Of a stretch of 64,000 nt of DNA, positions 11,968-24,179 are shown in pieces (the stretch's first letter is position 1; every line of letters begins with the position of its first letter). Source of the stretch: Polytrichum commune (lineage: Eukaryota; Streptophyta; Polytrichopsida; Polytrichales; Polytrichaceae); contig OX485806.1 of NCBI GenBank assembly GCA_950295325.1, forward strand, positions 54,123,169 to 54,187,168. Reading direction: 5' to 3'. The position numbers were made by a program, and so were the translations under genes. The notes under the pieces were generated by a model, which saw only the letters and a program-made list of their open reading frames with translations, had not been told where the DNA came from and searched no databases.

Positions 11968-13799
11968 GTTCCAACGTTGCAGTGTTTTGATGTTGCAGTG
12001 TTCCGGCATTGCAGTGTTCCGGCGTCTAGGGTTCGAGGCACTGCACAGCGTCCCGGGCATCAGCGAGTTACCACCGTATTTGTTACCCTTGGGGGGTAAA
12101 ATGGGCTAGGCCACACGCGAGCCAGTTGTGTGTTACTACATGGGATTTAGCCTTCTCCTGGCAGGATGCCTTGGAGTATCCACAGTGTGCGACTATTGTG
12201 AAGGAATAGGGCCTTTTTGTGGAGGCCATATAAATGTGTGGCATTGATGATATGGATCTCATCCTGGTGGACCCGTGGTATTGGCCTTCCACCTTGTGGC
12301 AAGTAGATATTTAGTTCTTCTGTTTGTTTGAAGTTGCAAAGAATAATTATGCTTGCTGCTCTTCCCGGACATGTATAATTGATTGAGTTGGGTCTTTCTT
12401 CAAGCTGGGAATGTACCAAGGCCCCATTTTTGTTGTTTTTGAGCTAACTTTTATCTTTACCGACTTCCTCTTGAACAATTCATTCACAATAAAATCTATT
12501 CTTTGAAAATTACGAAGGACCACACTTATTCAGTTGCAACTTATTGGATCCATGCATCAGTTGGCTTAATAAACATTAATAACATAGAGTTGAGACTTAT
12601 GACGATCCCCTCTTGTGATTGTCATACTACTCAAGTTCCTCACATGATGAAACATTGAAACAAAGTTGGTATGTTGTACGCCCTAACATTTATGTAACAC
12701 AATATTGTCATTGATGATTGAAATTTGGATGAAAAATCACTTAACAAGTGACAGTAATTGCAACACCATAAATCTATAATCCCCCAAAAAACTTACAAGG
12801 AATAACAAATAATACGGGATTTACATTTAATGTTGGTGACACTACACCAGGGTATTGAGCAAGACAATTAGAATTGGTGACACTAAATATCATATTTAGT
12901 GGGGTATTATTCATCATGGCACTATTTCAGTTTTGCAAATAACATTTTCTTATTACTCTAGAACACTCACTTATTTTCTTGAAATATATGGCAAACGAGC
13001 ATGTATTTATAAATTTAGTATCACTCAGTAAATAGTTTAGCCCTCACTAATTCTGAGACTTAGCAAAATAGTATATGTTTCGGGAATTAGTACCGCACCT
13101 ACTAATTGGAATAATCAGTGTAGCAGATTTCTACATCCAGTCAGAACTCCAATCTAATTTTCCAAAAGAGAGAAATATTTACTCAGATATTGCCAATCTA
13201 ATTTTCCACATAGAAATATTTATTCAGATTCACTTGTTTCATGATTATTGAAACCCCCCCAGGGAATGAAAAGGTGGAGGTGATCACCACAATCAGTAAC
13301 ATTTCATGGCATTAAGACAAACCTAGCTTTTTGAACAGCAGGAACCCTACTTCCATGGAATTGTTCAGCCCAAAATATCCTTACGATGTTGATGAAAAGT
13401 TCACCGATGTTTGCAAAGTCTGTTTTAGTTGGCCGGAATGGCCGGCACATTTAAGTTTACCTGAAGCGTTGAGATTAGGAGTCTCATTTATAGAATGTCA
13501 ACTTTGAAGCAAAATCACCAGATGCAGAATTCTGTGAAAATAAGATCGCTCGATTTTGAGTTTCCTTTGGTCTTGGATTCTAGTGTAAGCCCATCCTTCA
13601 GTTTTAATTGGTTGGGCCTGCTAGAACTCTGGACTGTGGGCATACCCAGCATGTCAACACAAAAGGATGCGACTACCAAAGCCTTGGGTAGAAAATCACT
13701 GTTTTAGAGCAAATACAGAGGGTCAAAACTAATTCCACAAAACCCAGGAATCAAGCCAGTAGAACGAATGGTCAATTTGTAACAGAAACTTTTGATGGA
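11968..13799. other. Intergenic region and presumed 3' flank of the CLC-f gene
   Basis: Contains no open frame I can assign. A minus-strand frame at 12,147-12,419 (90 codons) has balanced composition but matches nothing I recognise. The last several hundred bases before 13,799 are expected to hold the 3' untranslated region of the minus-strand CLC gene. Confidence 0.5.
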
Positions 13800-16700
13800 T
13801 CATCCCTTCCAATCTTCTGAAGCAGCCATTCGTTTTGATGCTTCAGCCCTGCAAAGAACAAGCTGTCGTTAGAACACTTAGACTGCATGACAATCATGGC
13901 ACTCAATACCTATTTGGAACACTTAACCTTAACACCAGGGGCACCAGGGCGGGAAATACGGATATGCTATCCAGAGCTTCTGTGCCATGGACAAATTTAT
14001 AAACCATGATATCAGATAGTAAGTCACTCCTATTTTTCAAGCGGTTTAATAGGTTCAAAGCTTTTAACTCATCAAAACAAATCAAGCATGACTTGATATG
14101 TAAAATTGAGTTTCTCAATCATTACTTCCACTTGCTCCAAATCTATAGTGCTTAAGGGAGTTATAACCATACTTGATGAAAACTGGAATCGATTCACGAT
14201 GAAGCACCCCGACCACCTTACATCCATTGCCCTGCCATTGTGTGCTGCCTGGAATGACTACGGGCAGTTGAAGGAGATTATATGGTTGCATCAGTTCCTC
14301 TGCAGCTCGCAAATTTGTATCTGGATAGCAGACCACAAGATTGGGGGAATGGGTTGAACCATCACCAAGTCCACTACAGATAGCCACCACCAACATTGTA
14401 TCGACCTGTCACACATTTCACATCCACACTGGTCATCCAGATTTTAAGCTCATAAACCAACTCTTCCATTTACAACTAACCTCTGTTTTGGGAAGTTCAC
14501 AAGGCAGGGTAATAGTGATGGACAAGACCTCTAAAATGCTTGGGCCACCAGAAGACCCGTGATCCTCAGCGGCCCTTAATACCACACGTTCCAAGTCAGT
14601 AATTGTCATGATCCCCTCCAGTAAGTCATTCTCATCTACCACCAGAGCACACCGCTGCCTGACTGCAAGCATTAGACCAAGAGTTTCCTTCACAGTGGCC
14701 ATGGCACTGACTTTGACAAAGCTCTTTGCCATGGCTTGAGATGCCTGCACAAACATAGATTATAGACATTACATTTATGACTGCAAGGGCATAAGAGTAC
14801 CACATTCTGATGATGATGAAATATACTAGTCCTTCCAATTTGGCTGCAGACACAAAACACCAAAAAATTGTGGGACACCTTTGTAAGTTCAGTATCTATA
14901 CGATGACAAGAGGCTTCCAAGATGGAACACAGTAACCAAGTACCACACTAGTGTTCACGATCTCATGGCAGACAGAGAAATAAATAAATTCAAACATCCC
15001 CAAAGGCATGATGAGATTCACTTTCATACATATCTAATAGTGACAATCTAGGACTACATATAATCATCAACTCTAGGAGGAAAGCTACTCAAGGAGAGAC
15101 CTACATGGCACTCCTCCATCAAGGTCTCTTCTGCAATGAATACTGATTCAAGATCATCATAATTTGATGTACAGAGCTCAATTTGTTTTCCAGATCCTTT
15201 GGCTTGGTGCCACCCATTGTCACTCAGCAACAAATCCACACCATCATCTTCCAAACTTTCTTGAGCTACTGAGTCTTGAAAGATCGGCTGTTTCTGATTG
15301 CCTATAGCAGCTACCCAGATCGCAAGCCCCACTGCACCCTGCATGAGATCTAGGAGCTATCAGTTTAAGAAAGTTCTGAGCATCAAGAGACTTGTGAATA
15401 CTAATGTACAAGCTCAGAAATGGTGTCTGAGTGAATGCTATGCTTTAGTGTTTCAAAGCCACATCAAAAATTCAAAATTCGAGGTTGATAGAGAACCCTA
15501 AGCCTTGTTCTGAATACATCATAAATAATATCAGCGATAGAATTTATGGTATCTACACAACAATAATAAATTCCTTTACCATGAGTGGGAGCAAGATGTG
15601 ATAATCTTTTGTAAGCTCAAAGAGCAGGAGCACAGATGTGAGGGGTACAGAACACACTGAAGCTAGCAAAGCTGCCATTCCTACCTGCAGCCAAAACCCA
15701 CCAATTGTGAACGCAACAAATGTGTTACTCTCTGGTTGTTTGCGTACTTGATTCCAGGAAGAGGAGAGATACAATTCATAGATCACTCTACACCTCAGTC
15801 AAACCTCATTTCCAGCCAATGACGATCAGGACTACATTCGCAAACAGAAAGAAAGCAAAGAATTCAGATAAACCCATGAGGAAGTTGACCATCAAAGGCT
15901 GTGGCTACTACCAGTGCATATGCTTGGGGATGAGCAACAGCATTATGACCAGGCAATGCAGCATTGATAGCCTTCCCGATGATACTACCATACACAGCTC
16001 CACCTGCTGACCCTATGAACAAACTGGGTGCATACAATCCTCCTACAAGACCTGACCCCTTACAGAGTGCTGTAGCCACTATTTTTGCAACAGTGAGCTG
16101 AGCTAAGAGGCCTTGACCTGGTGCAGTTGCAGTAAAACCTGACTTCAGGATTTCATCCACATTTGTAAAACCCCAGTAAAGTACACCGGGGTATCTCAAA
16201 GCAATTGTTCCGGCCAAAAGACCTCCAATGGCTGGGGTGATGGCAATGGGAATACCAAGCTGGACTTTTACAAAATCAAACACATGGGTGAACCATGCAA
16301 CAAGGCGGGTGAAAACTACACTCATAATTCCACAAATCGCTCCAAGTAGTATATACAATGGCAACTCTGCATAAAATCAAACCAGATAAAGATGTCAAGG
16401 GAGAGATCACTTCCATGAATATTTGATTCCTTATGATGCTTCATAAACAGGTGCAGCATAAAAGTTTGCATAAAAGTACTGCATAAAAGATGCAGTACTT
16501 TTATGCATGTACTTTTATGCAGTACTTTTATGCACCTGTAAAAGATAAGCACTTTTACAGGTGCATGCTGCAAACTTGGTAAACAGATAAGAAAGTTTCA
16601 GAAGACCAGATATATGACCAGACAGATACATTTACAGGTCACCCATTGGAAAGTGTGTAGGAGAGGGGACCTTACCTCTCTCTGCCCTCATCTCTTGAGG

Positions 16701-19700
16701 TAATGAGACCTACCATGCGAAGACTATAGAGCAGAGTGAGTAGGGTTTGCACAGGCCAAACAGTTGCTAAGCTGTGAGTCCATCATCCTCTTTGAAGGTT
16801 CTCTTTGGGGAATTTAATGGTTGTTCCACTCTCTGGGTTACTTTCAGTGCATTGACAACTAGGTTGCACGCAGGTGGGTAGATTCAGTTGTTATCCAAAT
16901 TAACTAAGAGTGGAGGGGGACGGGGTTCCCTCTCCTGCACTTGTCCCACACATTTACACCAAACAAACAAACAATTCAAATATAATTAAGATACAGATTT
17001 TATTCTTATTCTTATTCTTAAAAAACATTTTTTTAAGAGAAATACCAGCAGCAGATCGTAACTCGTATGGTGGGACAGTGAATGCAGGCCTTTCCCCTAG
17101 CAGAACCTGAGACACAGTTGATGATATCACAGCAGCTAGAATAATCATTGCAGTGGTCAGAGGGGGAGAGTTTTCTGCATGCTGAGGTCTCAATACAGTC
17201 TCAATAGCAAAAAAGGTTCCTGCAACAGGTGCATTGAAACCTACAGCAAGCAACACACAATTCCAACTTGGTTAGGTGCTAGAATTTAATTAATACCTTG
17301 CTCCAAGCCATTTAGATGTGTTTGAGGATACCCCAGCACTTATTCAAGCTCGAGGTCCAAGTGAACTGAGCAATGAAAAAGGGTGCAGGTCGTAGAATAT
17401 CTTTCATGATGTTACTTAGCAGTAGTTACGGTACACAAGCATGTTGCACGTGTTCAACAGATTGATTTGCACCACTGGATATTGCCCAAAAAGAAACAAG
17501 TAAATGGGAATCAGTTTTCACTGCGGGGATCTTTTCACATGCTCTAAAGCCATGGATCAGCTAAAAGAAGCAGGAACAGAGCAAGCACATAAAAATAAAT
17601 AACAACCTTGAACCTCAGCATCAGTCACAAAATATGTCCCACATACTAATTAGCTACTACTAGTTAGTAGTATACACAAACTTTAATCAAGTCAGATACC
17701 TGTAGCAACAAATAATCTATAGTTCCCATCATTGACAAGACACATAAACTTCAGAAGATATTTTCTAGGATACGGGCATGCACAAAAACCGATGAGTGTG
17801 TGTGCCTAACCAGAAGCAATGCCAGCAGCAGCACCAGCCGCCACAAGTGCAATCCGTCTGTCTGTGCTGCTTTTCAAAATCTCTGAGTAACCATGTGCCC
17901 ATGATTTGCCAATGTCAACACTTGGACCTTCAGGCCCTAGTGACAGACCAGTACCCAAAGTTATTGCAGCTTGTAAAGCTTTAATGACAGGCTTAATAGC
18001 AGCTAGCCAATTAATTTTACTGTGATTGGTCGGTTGTGGTTGAGAGGCTTGGATCATGTCCATGATCTCACTAACAAAATGAAACATACCTACTACTACC
18101 CCGCCAACTAGTGGGATCAGCAGTATTCTATGCCAGGTGTCTGCAAGCTTCTGTGTCCGTAACCATGCGGCTCCTTCATGAGGTGTCCCTGCCCACGCCA
18201 ACTCATGAATTATGTGTACCTAGCCCAAGAAAAGAATTAAATGAGTCTCCACCATTGATTTGAGTATAACACCTCAGTACGTGATAAGAACACTCTGTTC
18301 CGGAGAATCAAGGAACTCGGACAGATGTTAGGGCAGCATAGATTTATTTGCAAAACCCAAATATTCACACTATCAGCTTTCCCAGCGCCCACTTTCCTTA
18401 GACGGGACAACTGCAAACGAGACACCACAAAATCATTCCTTCTCTAAGAAGACGAGGGACTATTTTGACTTCTTATATGTGGTCGTGGAGAAGGCTAATT
18501 ATCAGCTGCCACAAAAGGTTTCCTAGAGTACTTCATAAATAAAAATTAATATGAGAATGTTCATTCGTGAATTGCAGGATAAAGGGGAAAGAGCTTAATG
18601 CTGGGGTCATCTCTTAAAATCCACAGTAGAGGCCCTAAGGTAGCGACACCGATATGCTCCTACATTCAGGACTTCACATCTGGCTAATAAAGCATGACTA
18701 GTTGTCTCCCAAAAAGAAAGACTAACTTTTCTGCCAATGGAAGGAACAAAGCATTCTGTCAAAGTTAGATCAGGAAACCACATTTATTTAAAGTCTTCTG
18801 CATTAAAGATCTACATATCGATATCAAGGACACTGATTTTAACTTGAGATTCTACTATTGAGTTCACAGGTCGACAAAAGATGTTTTCATGGTGCATTGC
18901 AAGACCATACCAGCCATGCCACCATTTAACATAGTAATCAAATAGCATTCTGTAAACCACGACGATGCAGCAATTGAAGTAGCCATACCGCTTTATTGAA
19001 GCCAACCACACTGACACCGCTGGACAGGCCTAATAGACAGCCCAAAAGAAGAAGTACCCACTCAGGAGGCACCCTTTCTGAGACCTGCACAGCTATCGAT
19101 GGTCGTCTGTGCAATGGTGGCAAATTTAGCGGTGAGATTCGCCTTTCCCCCGTAGCACCTGAAGGATAAACCTCCCGTGTTGTCATTTCCATATTTGCTG
19201 TCGTAGAAACAGACCTAGTACTTAAAAATCCTGAGAGTCTATCTGCCGTGATGCCCCTGTCCGTCCCTTCACCAGTTCTATGGAGCCAAGCCTTGATCTC
19301 ACTCTTTTTGTTGCCTGGTGCCTTATCTAAGTGCAAAGCATGTACGCCACTAGTTTGAACCTCTGAGTCTGCATCAGATTTCGACAATAGCAGAGGCCAT
19401 GTTTCATCAGACTGGACAACGACCTTCTTACCTGCTACTTTCGCTTCTCTCCTCTCGTCTCTTCTTTCTTCTATGCTTTCATGTACTCTTCTAAAATTCT
19501 GAGTTTTATCTTGTACCGAAGACCACAGCCTTGACCTTCGGTTTCTACCATCACCCACGGCAGCCCGAGCTGGAAACAACAGCGTTGACATATTCTCGTT
19601 ACTCGCAGCTTCTTCCTCGAGGCCCAGTGATGGAATTGGCATTAGAATGTCGTCATTGCTCAAGCCTCCAGACGTACTCCTGAACTTTTCCTCCTCTAGT

Positions 19701-19783
19701 ACCGCCGAATCCGAATCTGAATTTGAGTCAGAAATTGACGCAACTGGCCACAGTAGCAGCGATCGCCTCTCACTGTCCGCCAT
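13800..19783 (-). CDS. CLC-f: Voltage-gated chloride channel-like protein, CLC-f type
   Basis: A membrane anion channel/transporter of the CLC family, plant CLC-f clade; known plant members sit in endomembranes or plastid envelope. Nine coding exons join in frame to 912 codons: 18,989-19,783; 17,811-18,219; 17,046-17,240; 15,912-16,366; 15,580-15,684; 15,105-15,338; 14,481-14,744; 14,173-14,405; 13,800-13,848. All eight introns are GT-AG. Residues 1 to about 240 form a Ser/Asp-rich soluble N-terminus; the CLC core runs about 245-670. The gating-glutamate motif GPEGP is at 360-364 (Glu362), FNAPVAG at 403-409, and GGLYAPSLFIG at 575-585. Two CBS domains follow, about 732-795 and 845-895, with a short tail ending at codon 912. 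The start ATG (19,781-19,783) opens a long uninterrupted exon. Motif order and wording match CLC-f more closely than CLC-e. At the position of the proton glutamate of bacterial CLC exchangers there is Thr416 (IET, not IEE). The gene appears intact. Confidence 0.95.
16441..16570. repeat. Hairpin-forming repeat in intron 3 of CLC-f
   Basis: Inside the third intron, GCATAAAAGTACTGCAT is followed five bases later by its exact complement, ending in TTTTATGC. The words AGTACTTTTATGC and ACAGGTGC recur several more times around it in both orientations. This would form a strong stem in DNA or in the pre-mRNA. It may be a small foldback element; no duplication of flanking bases is obvious. Confidence 0.7.
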
Positions 19784-20247
19784 ATTCTTTGGCTCTCATA
19801 CCACGGCTTCTCCTGGCAAGTCAAACTAGTGAACCCAGAATTTAATGAGCGAACAAACGCTTCTTTGAGGGCGAGGTTCACCTAAAATCGCAAAAAGCAA
19901 CCTGCAGAGTCTGTACCTTCTTCATGCCTACGGTATAACCGAGGTTTGGCAAAAACTCCCGCAAGCACATCAAGTTAGAGAAGCAAGTGATTGCTGCATT
20001 AGATCGGGTCCTGCACAAACTGCTTCAAGCATGGTCTGATGAGTACAAAGTTAATATAAACATGGCAAAGGATGAAGTATAGTTCTACTATAATCAATCA
20101 TGGCTGTAAAGCAGTTACTGTACGACGACACCCAAATCTAATATCCACCAAAACGACTTGCTGCTTGGAGGCTCCCTTAGATCTTGTTTTTGATGGTGGG
20201 TTTGCCGTCCTTCCAGGAGACTGTGAGTCGGTGACTCTCCTCGAACC

Positions 20248-20258
20248 AAACCCTAACC
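20248..20258 (-). promoter_or_regulatory. Telo-box-like motif upstream of CLC-f
   Basis: AAACCCTAACC on the plus strand, about 465 bp upstream of the CLC-f start codon. AAACCCTAA is a known promoter motif of many plant housekeeping genes. A single match of this length can occur by chance, so this is a pointer only. Confidence 0.25.
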
Positions 20259-20579
20259 ATTAAAATGTGCACACTACAGGACTCGAAGATCTCACAATCA
20301 AAACTCTCGACGATGTCTCCGGAAAGAGTTCTTACCCTTTGCCAATGCATATATGAGGTGCCAAAAGCACAGAATGCGCTGCGGACCTGTACCCATTCGA
20401 CTGATGCAACTACACACAAATCGAATACAGTAACTCCCTTCAACACATATTCGCAAAAATAATCGATTCTGAAGTCGAGTCTGCACATGGTTCTCTTAAA
20501 TGCTAACAATCAGTGTGTATGTTTGACAAAGTTTTTGCAAGTTTTTCACTTTTGACATGCAAAAAACTCACAAAAACAA

Positions 20580-20605
20580 AAACAACAACAACAACAACAA
20601 CAACA
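20580..20605. repeat. AAC trinucleotide microsatellite
   Basis: A simple (AAC)n run of about eight units followed by poly(A). Likely length-polymorphic; no function implied. Confidence 0.85.
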
Positions 20606-21072
20606 AAAAAAAAACTACAACCCACGTCAATTGACACTCACAAAATAGAAGTTGATATGTACTGTGACTTGTGAAGAAAAAAAACACATGTCAATTGACA
20701 CACAAGAAACTCAAATGACACATATTACTAGGCAACTTAAGTATTATAAAATACAACTCAAGTATTCAGAAAACATGACCCATAATAGTAGGAGAACTTC
20801 TTACACTCACGTGCATACTTAAATTCAACATTGTTCTTGTAATTTCCTTTGTAACCGGGAAGGCTCTACATCCAAGATGGTGATCAAAGAGGTGGTGGAG
20901 GCTAAGTACAAGGCCAACAATATCATTGTTTTTGGTCTCTTGTGGGTGTATTTTCACGATTGTTTTGTGCAGGTTTGTGAATGGACAATTTGCCCAAACA
21001 GATTTCAAAAAGTGATGATTTGGTTGGTTAGATATTGGATTAATTTTGAGGCGTTTCAGCTTGACATTGGGA

Positions 21073-22060
21073 TTTGAGGTAGACTTTGCATAGTGCAGAG
21101 ATCCCCTTCAAATTAAGTTTCATGTACAATGTACAATTCACAATGCTAGAATTGAAGCTAGATTAGAAACATTATTGTTGTTGGATATGTGATGTGAATG
21201 TCATCAACATTCACAAGTCCCCAAAGTTCGTCACGTACTATAGGCTAGTGGTAGATACTCACCAGTGGTACCGCCTACATCTGTGATAGATACTTTTGTA
21301 TGGCCTAAGTCACTTGAATTGAAGTTTTAAAAATAGGATGAGATCTATAGTGTTTTGTTTGATTGAAAATTGGGGAAATTAGTCATCTTAGCTCACGATA
21401 ATTTGAATTTTGAGGTCTTGCATAGGGCATAGATCCCTTTCAATTGAATTGAACATACAATGTGAAATTCTCATTGATTAAATGCAATGTTTGAGTTGAC
21501 ATTAGATTGGAATCAGAAGTGTTGTTGAGTCTATGAATGGAATGCTATCAGTGTTCACAAGGCCTTAAAGTTCATCCCCTAAGTCTGTCCCAAAATCTAG
21601 GACAATGGTAGATATTTCATTGTCACTAATGGTACCATCTACATTCATGCTAGATACTATTTTTTAGTCGATTCCCACCTAGCCCAATCTTTGGTCATTT
21701 AGGTTGATTAGTCGTCTTAGCTTGACAAGATGATTTGAGGTGGTAGACTTGCATAGTGCAAGATTTATTTTAATTGAGTTCAATGTACGATGTGAAAATC
21801 ATAATGCTTCAATACAATGTTTGAATTGGAGTTCAAGGGATCAAATAGGATATGAATAAAGAGGAGCCGTATGATTCTATCATAGGGGAAAAACAATAGT
21901 TGTGCATTTGGGTGTGATATTGGACTTTTATCAGTGTTCACAAGGCCCTAAAGTTTGTCACCCAATCTGTCCCAATATCTAAGATGTTAGGAGATATTCC
22001 ACTCTCACTAGTTTTACCCTCTACATATGTGGTAGATACTTTGTTTGGTCAATGCCCAAC
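21073..22060 (+). repeat. Three divergent tandem copies of a repeat of about 330 bp
   Basis: The block TTGCATAGTGCA (or near variants) begins copies at about 21,085, 21,418 and 21,746. Each copy then shows, in order, a TTCAATGTAC-like word, an ACAATG word, a GTTCACAAGGCC-like word, AAAGTTCGTCA-like sequence, and a GGTAGATA pair with a TCTACAT word between. The third copy has an insertion of about 80 bp. No coding content. The array lies just upstream of a hAT transposase fragment and could be part of the same dead element. Confidence 0.7.
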
Positions 22061-22142
22061 TACACTAATTATCCCATATAGTGTGTGTGCTACTAATTCC
22101 CAAAACATGCATTATTTTGCCAAATCTAAAAATTAGTTAGGG

Positions 22143-22724
22143 GTGAGTTTTTTACTAGGTGATATTGAATTCATGAATACATGCCCATTTACCATACATT
22201 TGAAGATGATTAGTTTGTGCTCTAAGGTGTTTGTAGAGTGCAATGCAACCAGATTTTTTAGCCCTCGTAATTATCTAAGCAATGATAATGATTTAATTAC
22301 AAATACCAAATTGTGGCTTAGAAGGATATTGTTGAAGTCTCAATATATTGAAGAAGAAAGTGACATGTGTAAGGGAGAACTATCGGAATCTACAGAAACA
22401 CTTCAACATGAGTGTGAGAATGAAACAATATTTGCACTTTGGCACATATGTGGTAGCAATTTGGAATGGCACACAAATTGACCTAAACCTATGAAACTTT
22501 GGTAGAAAATTATACTCATTCCATCAAGTATAGCTATTTGTGAGAGAGAATTTTCCAAACAAAATGCAATCAAAAGCCATTTTTGCAATAGGTTGAACTT
22601 GAAGACCTTTGACGCTCTTATGTGGGTCTCTCTTTGTGCGCATAAAGTGGATGCAATAGATTGGCCTACCATCTTCAACATTTGGAGAAACATGCAAGAC
22701 CAAAGGATACTTACACTCGATTGA
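22143..22724 (+). pseudogene. hAT-family transposase fragment, C-terminal dimerisation region
   Basis: One frame runs 22,143-22,724 with two in-frame stops (TGA about 22,481 and TAG about 22,504). After the second stop it reads IPSSIAICEREFSKQNAIKS, then RLNLKTFDALMWVSL and DWPTIFNIWRNMQD. This order (small hydrophobic stretch, CERxFSxxNxIK, RLNLxTxxAL) is the C-terminal dimerisation region of hAT transposases, here of the type near zinc-finger 862-like proteins. The catalytic and BED zinc-finger parts are missing. The 22,724 stop follows the expected C-terminus. It is a dead remnant and not tied to the hAT-type MITEs by any shared sequence seen here. Confidence 0.8.
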
Positions 22725-23019
22725 TAGTTTTTTTGTTACAAATTAAGATTGTATTTTGATTATATAAAATATTAGTTTTTCTAAACTATTGTATAACCCA
22801 AAATTAGCATGAAATTTTAGAATAAAATATTTATATCAATTGACATTTTATTTTTTTTAAATGTCACGTGACACTTTGGATTTGAAGTTGAACGTCAAAT
22901 GAAATTTGTCAAACATACATATTGCTAACAATCATACACTTATTTGTAAAATAACTACAAATATTGATGAATGATTGAAAATTCTAACCACATGTGCTAG
23001 TGTGTAAGTAGAGGATGAT
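22725..23019. other. AT-rich spacer
   Basis: No gene or repeat identified between the hAT fragment and the minisatellite. Confidence 0.5.
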
Positions 23020-23395
23020 GGGAGCTAGACAACTCCTAGTTGAAGATGGATGGATTGGAGTTAAACAACTCCAGATTAACAACATGTGCATTGGGGTTAG
23101 ACAGCTCCGCATTTAGTGCATTGGAATTAGACCATTCCATATTGAGAACATGTGCACATGAGTTAGACAACTCTCGATGAAGTGCATTGGAGTTAGACCA
23201 CTCCAAAATTAGAAAGATAAATGCTATTCATTGGAGTTAGACAACTCTCAATGAATAGTTTAATCTAGTTGGAATTAGACAGTTCCAACTAGAAGAATGG
23301 TTGGATAAAGTTAGTTGGAATTAGATAATTCCAACTAGAAGGAAGGATGGATGAATCCAATTGGAATTAAACAGTTCCAATTGGAAGAATGAAAT
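23020..23395. repeat. Minisatellite with palindromic core TTGGAATTAGACAGTTCCAA
   Basis: A core of the form TTGGA(A/G)TTAGAC(A)(A/G)(C/T)TCCAA recurs about ten times in 375 bp, spaced irregularly (about 30 to 45 bp). Each core is an imperfect inverted repeat: TTGGAATTA... against ...GTTCCAA. Between cores lie varying words such as ATGTGCATTG and AAGGATGGATGAA. No reading frame is conserved. Confidence 0.85.
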
Positions 23396-24179
23396 TGAGA
23401 TAAAAGATGGAAGAAGGTTCTAGAATAATCAAAGATAGACGATTCATAGTAGAACTAAAAGATAGAGCTATGAATATGATACTTTTACTATATGTAAAAA
23501 TAAAAAATAAAAGTAGTGCCTTTGGCATAAAAGAAAGCTTAGGGGAGGAAAGAGGATTTTTTTCTTCTTCCTATGGTTGGGTGGTTGAGCTTAAACCAAA
23601 ACCTACTTGGTCTAGGATTGTTATTTGACATTACAAAGAAAATAAACCGAGTTCTTCAACTCATCGTTTTGATTGATAAGTAATAATGTGAAAGTTGGTG
23701 ATAAACATGTGAGAGGTTTGTTACATTATTGATATCTTGCGACCCTTTCGCCCATATATGAATAAGTAATTATGATTTAATACGGCCTATTGCATACACT
23801 ATCAAGTGGAAATAATAAAATTAACCGTAAGGTAGCAGAAAGGGGAGAAAAATTGGGTTCTAATCTGCAGTTATTGTGCCAATGTTGTTTGGGGGCATAA
23901 TCACACGTGTCAAAAATAAAGTGGGGAGCTACCTGTTTATGTTTTAATTTGGGATTTTCAAGTTTAATCGGGACTAATTTGAGCATAGTCCTTCAAACAA
24001 TCTCTTCTTCTTCTCCATTGAGCATCATATTCCAAATAAATAACACCATCATCTGACGTTTGATCGTGTTTCTAAATCATAAATCCTCATTTTCCATTTG
24101 GGTATGCACAACCTGGTGAAAACCACACATAATCATTGAAAACAACTGGTAGAAGCACTAGGTATTGAGGATCATGGAT
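23396..24179. other. Spacer between minisatellite and Ty3 remnant
   Basis: A 73-codon frame at 23,407-23,628 follows the minisatellite but has no recognisable motif. The rest may contain the decayed 3' end of the Ty3 element to the right; no LTR pair was found. Confidence 0.4.

Larger units (their letters stand above)
19784..21070. other. 5' flank of CLC-f and intergenic DNA
   Basis: The stretch upstream (to the right) of the minus-strand CLC-f start must contain its 5' untranslated region and promoter. No upstream coding exon is seen. An AAACCCTAACC telo-box-like word lies at 20,248-20,258. An AAC trinucleotide run follows at about 20,580-20,605. Remaining open frames are short and unrecognised. 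Confidence 0.5.

Noticed and set aside
12843-12856. CACTACACCAGGG as a second CACTA transposon end
   Set aside because: No matching inverted end within reach and no 3-bp duplication seen.
14433-14562. Plus-strand frames overlapping the CLC-f exons
   Set aside because: Shadows of the minus-strand gene, whose exons join in frame with GT-AG introns.
18634-18646. CTAAGGTAGCGA word resembling a conserved 23S/25S rRNA segment
   Set aside because: Only about 12 bases inside a CLC-f intron, with no rRNA sequence around it.
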